A stretch of DNA of 35,000 bases from contig CAUYUJ010003025.1 in the NCBI GenBank assembly GCA_963575745.1, positions 203,207 through 238,206 of the forward strand, written 5' to 3'. The notes beneath the pieces are model-generated. The model saw only the letters and a list, made by a program, of their open reading frames with translations. It was not told where the DNA came from and did not search any database. The position numbers and the translations under genes are program-made. Origin of the DNA: Prorocentrum cordatum (Eukaryota > Sar > Dinophyceae > Prorocentrales > Prorocentraceae). Positions 31,239 to 35,000 of this stretch are shown piece after piece; position 1 is the stretch's first letter; each line of letters begins with the position of its first letter.

Positions 31239-31785
31239 GCATGCCACCCTCGGCTCGGGGGAATGTGAATCGGATGGGCCCCGTATGATACAGTGTGAAC
31301 TGCTGACAAGCCAAAAGCCGAGGGACTATAACGCCGAGGGCACATCCGATTTGCATGTTTCTCCAGGGCGCTCAGAGAACGCACGCTGCGCATGCTTGCA
31401 GAGCCGTGGGAAAATGACAGGATATGGTTTCCAGCTTTGGAAAACGACGTTCCAACGCCCGCGGGCCCCTGGGCGTACGCAGCCAGCCCGCATAGGACAA
31501 GCTTCCCAAACATACCCTTGCACCCTTGCTCCTGTCGGCCCATCGTTATACCGACGTTCGCAGACCATACTCGTCCGACACACGTTCACATATGGGTCCC
31601 GAAGGTCCTTGCACCCTTACCGCACATCCTTACGATGTGGGTTATCCCCTGGGGCCCCACCGCTCCTGGGTCGAGGCGGCGCGGGGCGCTCGCGCCCGTC
31701 GGCCGCCATCTCCTGCCCTACTTCCGCAGGCTCTATCATAGCCGCCTTCAAAAGGAGGCGGAGCCGCGCGGCCGCGATGCCTAAG
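31239..31785. other. region without a gene; 3' flank with interleaved inverted repeats
   Basis: Contains two interleaved 9-bp inverted repeats at 31247-31351 (see findings) and otherwise unique sequence of mixed composition. A TTCCGCAG acceptor-like site lies at 31722-31729, but the frames after it are weak. Confidence 0.4.
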
Positions 31786-32666
31786 CGGAAGAGGTCATTG
31801 ACGCCAATCCCGAGGTGGCTTGAGAGCCAGGCACCGCTTGTTGCGCACCTGCTCTTTGCAGGGGGGAGGGAGGAGGAGCAAGTGGACGCGGGGGAGAATG
31901 GAGGGCGGAAGAAGGACGAAGAGGATAGGGGAGGGAGGGAGGAGTAGAAGGAGAAGGGGGAGAAGACCGAGGCGGGATGACCAGGAAGTGGGGGGATGAA
32001 GGAGACCTCCTCCTGCTGCTACTCCCCCTCCTCCTCCTCCTCCTCCTCCTCCTCCTCCTCCTCCTCCTCCTCCTCCTCCTCTTGATCCTCCTCCTCCTCC
32101 TCCTCCTCTTGCTCCTCCTCCTCCTCCTCCTCCTCCTCCTCCTATTCCTACCCCTCCGCCTCCTCCTGCTCCTCCTCTTCCCCGCTCTGCCAAGCACCCA
32201 GAGGATGAGAGCCTAATTTGGGCCCGACTGGCTCGCAGAGTGCAGGCAGGCAGGCAAGAGGTGCCGCGCCCCGTCGTGCACATGTTGTTACTCCCCCTCT
32301 CCTCCTCTAATCGTCCTCCTCATCTGGGGCACCTCCTCCTCCTCCTCCTCCTCCTCCTCCTCCTCCTCCCCTCCTCCTCATCCTCCTCCTCCTCCTCCTC
32401 CTCCTCCTCCTCCTCCTCCTCCTCCTCCTCCTCCACCTCCTCATCCTCCTCTTCCCCCCTTGTCAAGCACCGAGAGGATGAGAGCCTACTTTGGACCCTG
32501 CTGGCTGGGAAAGTGCAGACGGGCAGGCGAGAGGTGCCACGCCGCGTCGTGCACATGCTGGTATTCCCCCTCTAATCCCTCCATCTTCCTTCGCATGTGG
32601 GGCACCGCCTCCTTCTCCTCGTCAACATCCTCCTCCTCCTTCTTCGCCTCCTCCTTCTTCGCCTCC

Positions 32667-32698
<32 letters not shown>

Positions 32699-33161
32699 CT
32701 CCTCTTCCTCCTCCTCCTCCGCCTCCCCCAGTGCACCTGCCGCTGCCTCTTGCTGGCCCTCTCTAGGCGGCAGATGCTGGACCTAACGAGTGGATGAGCA
32801 AGTGGATCGACAAGCAGCTGCGCGGCAAAGAGGACGACCTCAAGATCGGTCGAAAGGACGCCATCTACAATATTCCCCTCCTTCCCTCTTCCTCGTGTCC
32901 CCCCCTCTCGATCCTGATGCTCCTTTCCCTGACCCTTCTTCTCGTCCTGTCACCCCCAACTCTCATCCCCTGCCCCCCCACTCCCACCTCCCATCCGGGG
33001 CCCATTGCCGCCCCATGCCCCGTGCACCTAAGGAGACCATCCCGACGCTCATGGCAATGATTCGGAAGAGTTCTACGCGCGTCAAGCCAGCGCACGGGCA
33101 GTTTAAACGCGTGGGCACGAGCTGTGAGGAGACAGAGTGGGACATATTGCTGACGGGATAG
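31786..33161 (+). CDS. 3' exons of an unrecognised gene with a duplicated exon
   Basis: Exon candidates 31786-31814 (EEVIDANPE), 32195-32260, 32468-32533, 32767-32856 and 33033-33161, ending DILLTG and TAG. All junctions after the first exon are phase 0. Exons 2 and 3 are both 22 codons and similar (H-x-EDESL-x-W, then LA, VQ, GR and final E; 14 of 22 residues shared), the product of a tandem duplication. Exon 4 reads NEWMSKWIDKQLRGKEDDLK and exon 5 ETIPTLMAMIRKSSTRVK. Donors are GT (31815, 32261, 32534) and GA (32857, AAG|GACG with acceptor AAG|GAGA). The first exon is the least sure and the 5' end was not found. Exon 5 might be spliced before its stop and join the exons at 33606. Function unknown. 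Confidence 0.5.
31997..32185 (+). repeat. (CTC)n intron tract
   Basis: Precedes the first duplicated exon; acceptor GCCAAG|CAC. Confidence 0.9.
32195..32738 (+). repeat. 273-bp tandem duplication of exon plus intron
   Basis: Copies start at 32195 and 32468. Shared parts include GAGGATGAGAGCCTA, GTCGTGCACATG, CCCCCTCT and TGGGGCACC, then a CTC-rich tract (32331-32452 and 32606-32738). Exon substitutions mostly preserve acidic and hydrophobic positions. Confidence 0.85.
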
Positions 33162-33605
33162 GGATTTGGACGAGGGATAGGGGGGAGGGACGAGATAGGG
33201 CATTGGATGAGACATGGAGGGGAGGGGGGGAATTGGATAAGGGATGGAGGGGATGGATGAGGGATAGAGGGAAGCTGGGAAGAGACAGAGTTGGACAGAC
33301 ATGGGAGACGGACTGACGCGGCTTAAATAAGGGTGAGGTTGGAGGTAAGGGATGCGAATGCAAGCAACAATGTATTAACATCGCGATTAGGGTATTGGAT
33401 GAGGGATGGACGAGGATGGAGAGCAACACAGGATGAGATAGGAGGCAGAGGAATTCGACCCGATCGGACTGGGCGAAGTGCCCTTCCTCTTAGCCGCACT
33501 CTCTCCCTCTGACAGTGCCTACACCTCCTTCCCAAATCGATCAACCTGCCCATTCGGGAATACTCGTCTTTGATTCTGACTTCGTTCGATCCTCCCATAT
33601 TGCAG
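33162..33605. other. purine-rich degenerate GGGATGGA repeats
   Basis: After the TAG at 33159-33161 the + strand becomes rich in GGGATAGGG, GGATGAGGGA and GGATGGAGG words to about 33430, the opposite strand bias to the CTC introns. It then turns to mixed sequence ending in the acceptor ATTGCAG at 33605. No coding signal. Confidence 0.6.
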
Positions 33606-34338
33606 GCGAGACCTCGACTTCATGGAGGTTTTCAGCGGCTTCGGAGAGACGAGCTTCTGGGTGCGACAGGCGGGCATTTTCAGCTTGGGCCGAGCGAGCC
33701 GAAACGACGGTGGCGAAGATGGGGCGCTCTCAGGATCATTGGAGGGCCGATTCGAGGACGAAATTCGTTTGGATCCTTTCCCCTGGCCCCTCCTCCTCCT
33801 CCTCCTCCTCCTCCTTCTCCTCCTCCTCCTCCTCCTCTTCCTCCTCCTCCGCCTCCTCCTCCTCCTCCTCCTCCCCGCTGTCGTCCTCCTCCTCCTCCGC
33901 CACCTCCTCCTCGATCCTCCTTCTCCTCCTCCTCCTCCTCCTCCTCATCATCATCATCATCATCATCATCGTCCTCCTCCTCGATCCCTCGATCGTCCCC
34001 CTCCTCGGTCCTCCTCCTCCTCCTCCTCTTCCTCCTCCTCCTCTTCCTTCTCCTCCTCCTCCTCATCCTCCTCCTCCTCCCTACCTCCATGATGCAGAGA
34101 GCGCTGACATACAGTTTCACTCACTTACCTGGCACTCCGAGTCATTGCCATGAGCACCTCAACAGTGACTGGTGCCCCTCGAATCCCCTTCTAATCCCCT
34201 TCTGCGTTAAAATCGCATTCCCAGCGTGGCTTGACCGCGCATGAGTTCGACCAGAGGCGCGACGCGGCTGAGACGGTCGGAGACGCTAAGGGCATCCTGT
34301 ATCTAGGCCTGGGGGTTCGCATCAGCGACGCAACGTAG
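33606..34338 (+). CDS. partial gene, methyltransferase-like FxGxG motif
   Basis: Exon 33606-33669 reads RDLDFMEVFSGFGETSFWVRQ. The next exon, 34225 to about 34314 (or to the TAG at 34336-34338), reads RGLTAHEFDQRRDAAETVG and then GILYLGLGV. Joined in phase 0, they give E-V-F-S-G-F-G-E, a short helix, and H-E-F-D. This is the order of motif I (FxGxG) and the motif II acidic residue of SAM-dependent, DNA C5-type methyltransferases, and resembles a dinoflagellate family I remember. No PCQ-type catalytic motif is visible in the window, so enzymatic activity is not supported. The donor after RQ is AG|GC. The intron holds a long CTC tract. Upstream and downstream exons were not identified with confidence. 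Confidence 0.5.
33785..34085 (+). repeat. CTC/CAT-rich intron tract
   Basis: Fills most of the intron 33670-34224, with a short (ATC)n block (33947-33970) inside the CTC tract. Confidence 0.9.
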
Positions 34339-34716
34339 CAACGCATCAAGGCATGCAGGATGGGCTCGCAAGGCAACGGGACGGCAGGGAACGCAGGCGG
34401 ACCAAGAATGATAGGAGGGGAAGGGGAGCGATCGAGTGAGAGAGCGAGCGAGATTCGAGCCGCAACGAACTTGGAAAGCCTCTGCGACTCTTACCCGCCA
34501 CCTTGCCAAACCCGCTCACCTTTGTCCTGGCACCCCGACCCCGCCAACCCAACCCATCGCGGCATCTAGCATCCGGTGCCCGCGCTCAGGGAACACCTTC
34601 CAAGAGCTGCGCCTCGCGAAGAGCTCTTGGGCCCTATGGGAGAGCTGCCGTCTTACTCAGCCTTGCTCTCACCTCATCTCCCGTTCACTCAACGTACTCA
34701 TTATATTCTCTCTGTC

Positions 34717-34805
<89 letters not shown>

Positions 34806-35000
34806 CCCCGTTCAAGGCTTGCTGCTCGCCCGTTTGAAAAAGTCGGGGACGGCGTGGTGGTCGCCACAATGCTCGACATGGGGATTCCTCATGATGGGCG
34901 CGCTGGGCATTCCCCCAAAAAGCAAAATCAAACTGTCAGCCCCGTCTGCCCTCCCTCTCCCTCCCCTCACTCTCCTTTCCAATCCCTCCCTCCTCCTCTC
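34339..35000. other. region without a supported gene
   Basis: Possible exon start after GCTCAG at 34589 (one frame reads NTFQELRLAKSSWALW), not supported further. Contains a (CT)n microsatellite at 34708-34801. The rest has no clear signal before the window ends. Confidence 0.4.
34708..34801. repeat. (CT)n microsatellite
   Basis: Nearly pure CT dinucleotide run of more than 80 bases, the only long dinucleotide CT run in the window. Confidence 0.95.

Noticed and set aside
31738-31860. Alternative start MPKRKRSLTPIPRW for the downstream gene
   Set aside because: Basic start is plausible as a nuclear signal, but the frame runs into purine-rich repeats with no good donor; the other frame ends at an AG|GT donor in the phase needed by the next exon.

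Overview
The window looks like nuclear DNA of a dinoflagellate, and its GC-rich character suggests a Prorocentrum-like one; the species cannot be fixed from sequence alone. Four things point this way: a DIRS-like tyrosine-recombinase retroelement with the dinoflagellate-style RT, RNase H and recombinase motifs; intron-rich genes whose introns begin GT, GC or GA and whose exon junctions are nearly all AG|G; protein families I remember as abundant in dinoflagellate genomes; and heavy micro- and minisatellite content. All credible genes are on the + strand. No rRNA, tRNA or CRISPR array was seen.

Layout. 44-8556: a DIRS-like element (leader, internal minisatellite, gag-like region, reverse transcriptase, RNase H, tyrosine recombinase), broken by frameshifts and with the recombinase tyrosine position reading His. 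8577-9330: a TG-rich, partly (GGGC)n tract. 9329-13964: a second, direct-orientation copy of the same element, cut off inside the RT. 13965-14370: an AT-rich island. 14811-20269: a 12-exon gene for a dinoflagellate-type protein of about 500 residues. 20476-21826: a charged, nuclear-looking protein gene. 21827-22628: intergenic DNA with nested palindromes and a 150-bp TIR element. 22629-26518: an eight-exon gene of 633 residues containing a dinoflagellate-type domain. 26519-27783: 11-bp minisatellites and a higher-order tandem array. 29076-31238: a long single-exon gene for a 720-residue AT-hook protein, possibly transposon-derived. 31786-33161: the 3' exons of an unrecognised gene, including a duplicated exon. 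33606 to about 34338: two exons with a methyltransferase-like FxGxG motif.

The multi-exon models were built by hand by requiring matching phase across AG|G boundaries. For the two largest genes the phases close over the full set of exons (1506 and 1902 coding bases), which is good internal support. The most unusual content is how introns and repeats interact: a TIR element whose 3' end supplies a splice acceptor, two exon-plus-intron tandem duplications that keep phase, a minisatellite whose unit repeats an exon edge, and very long CTC/GTC tracts that are always pyrimidine-rich on the coding strand.
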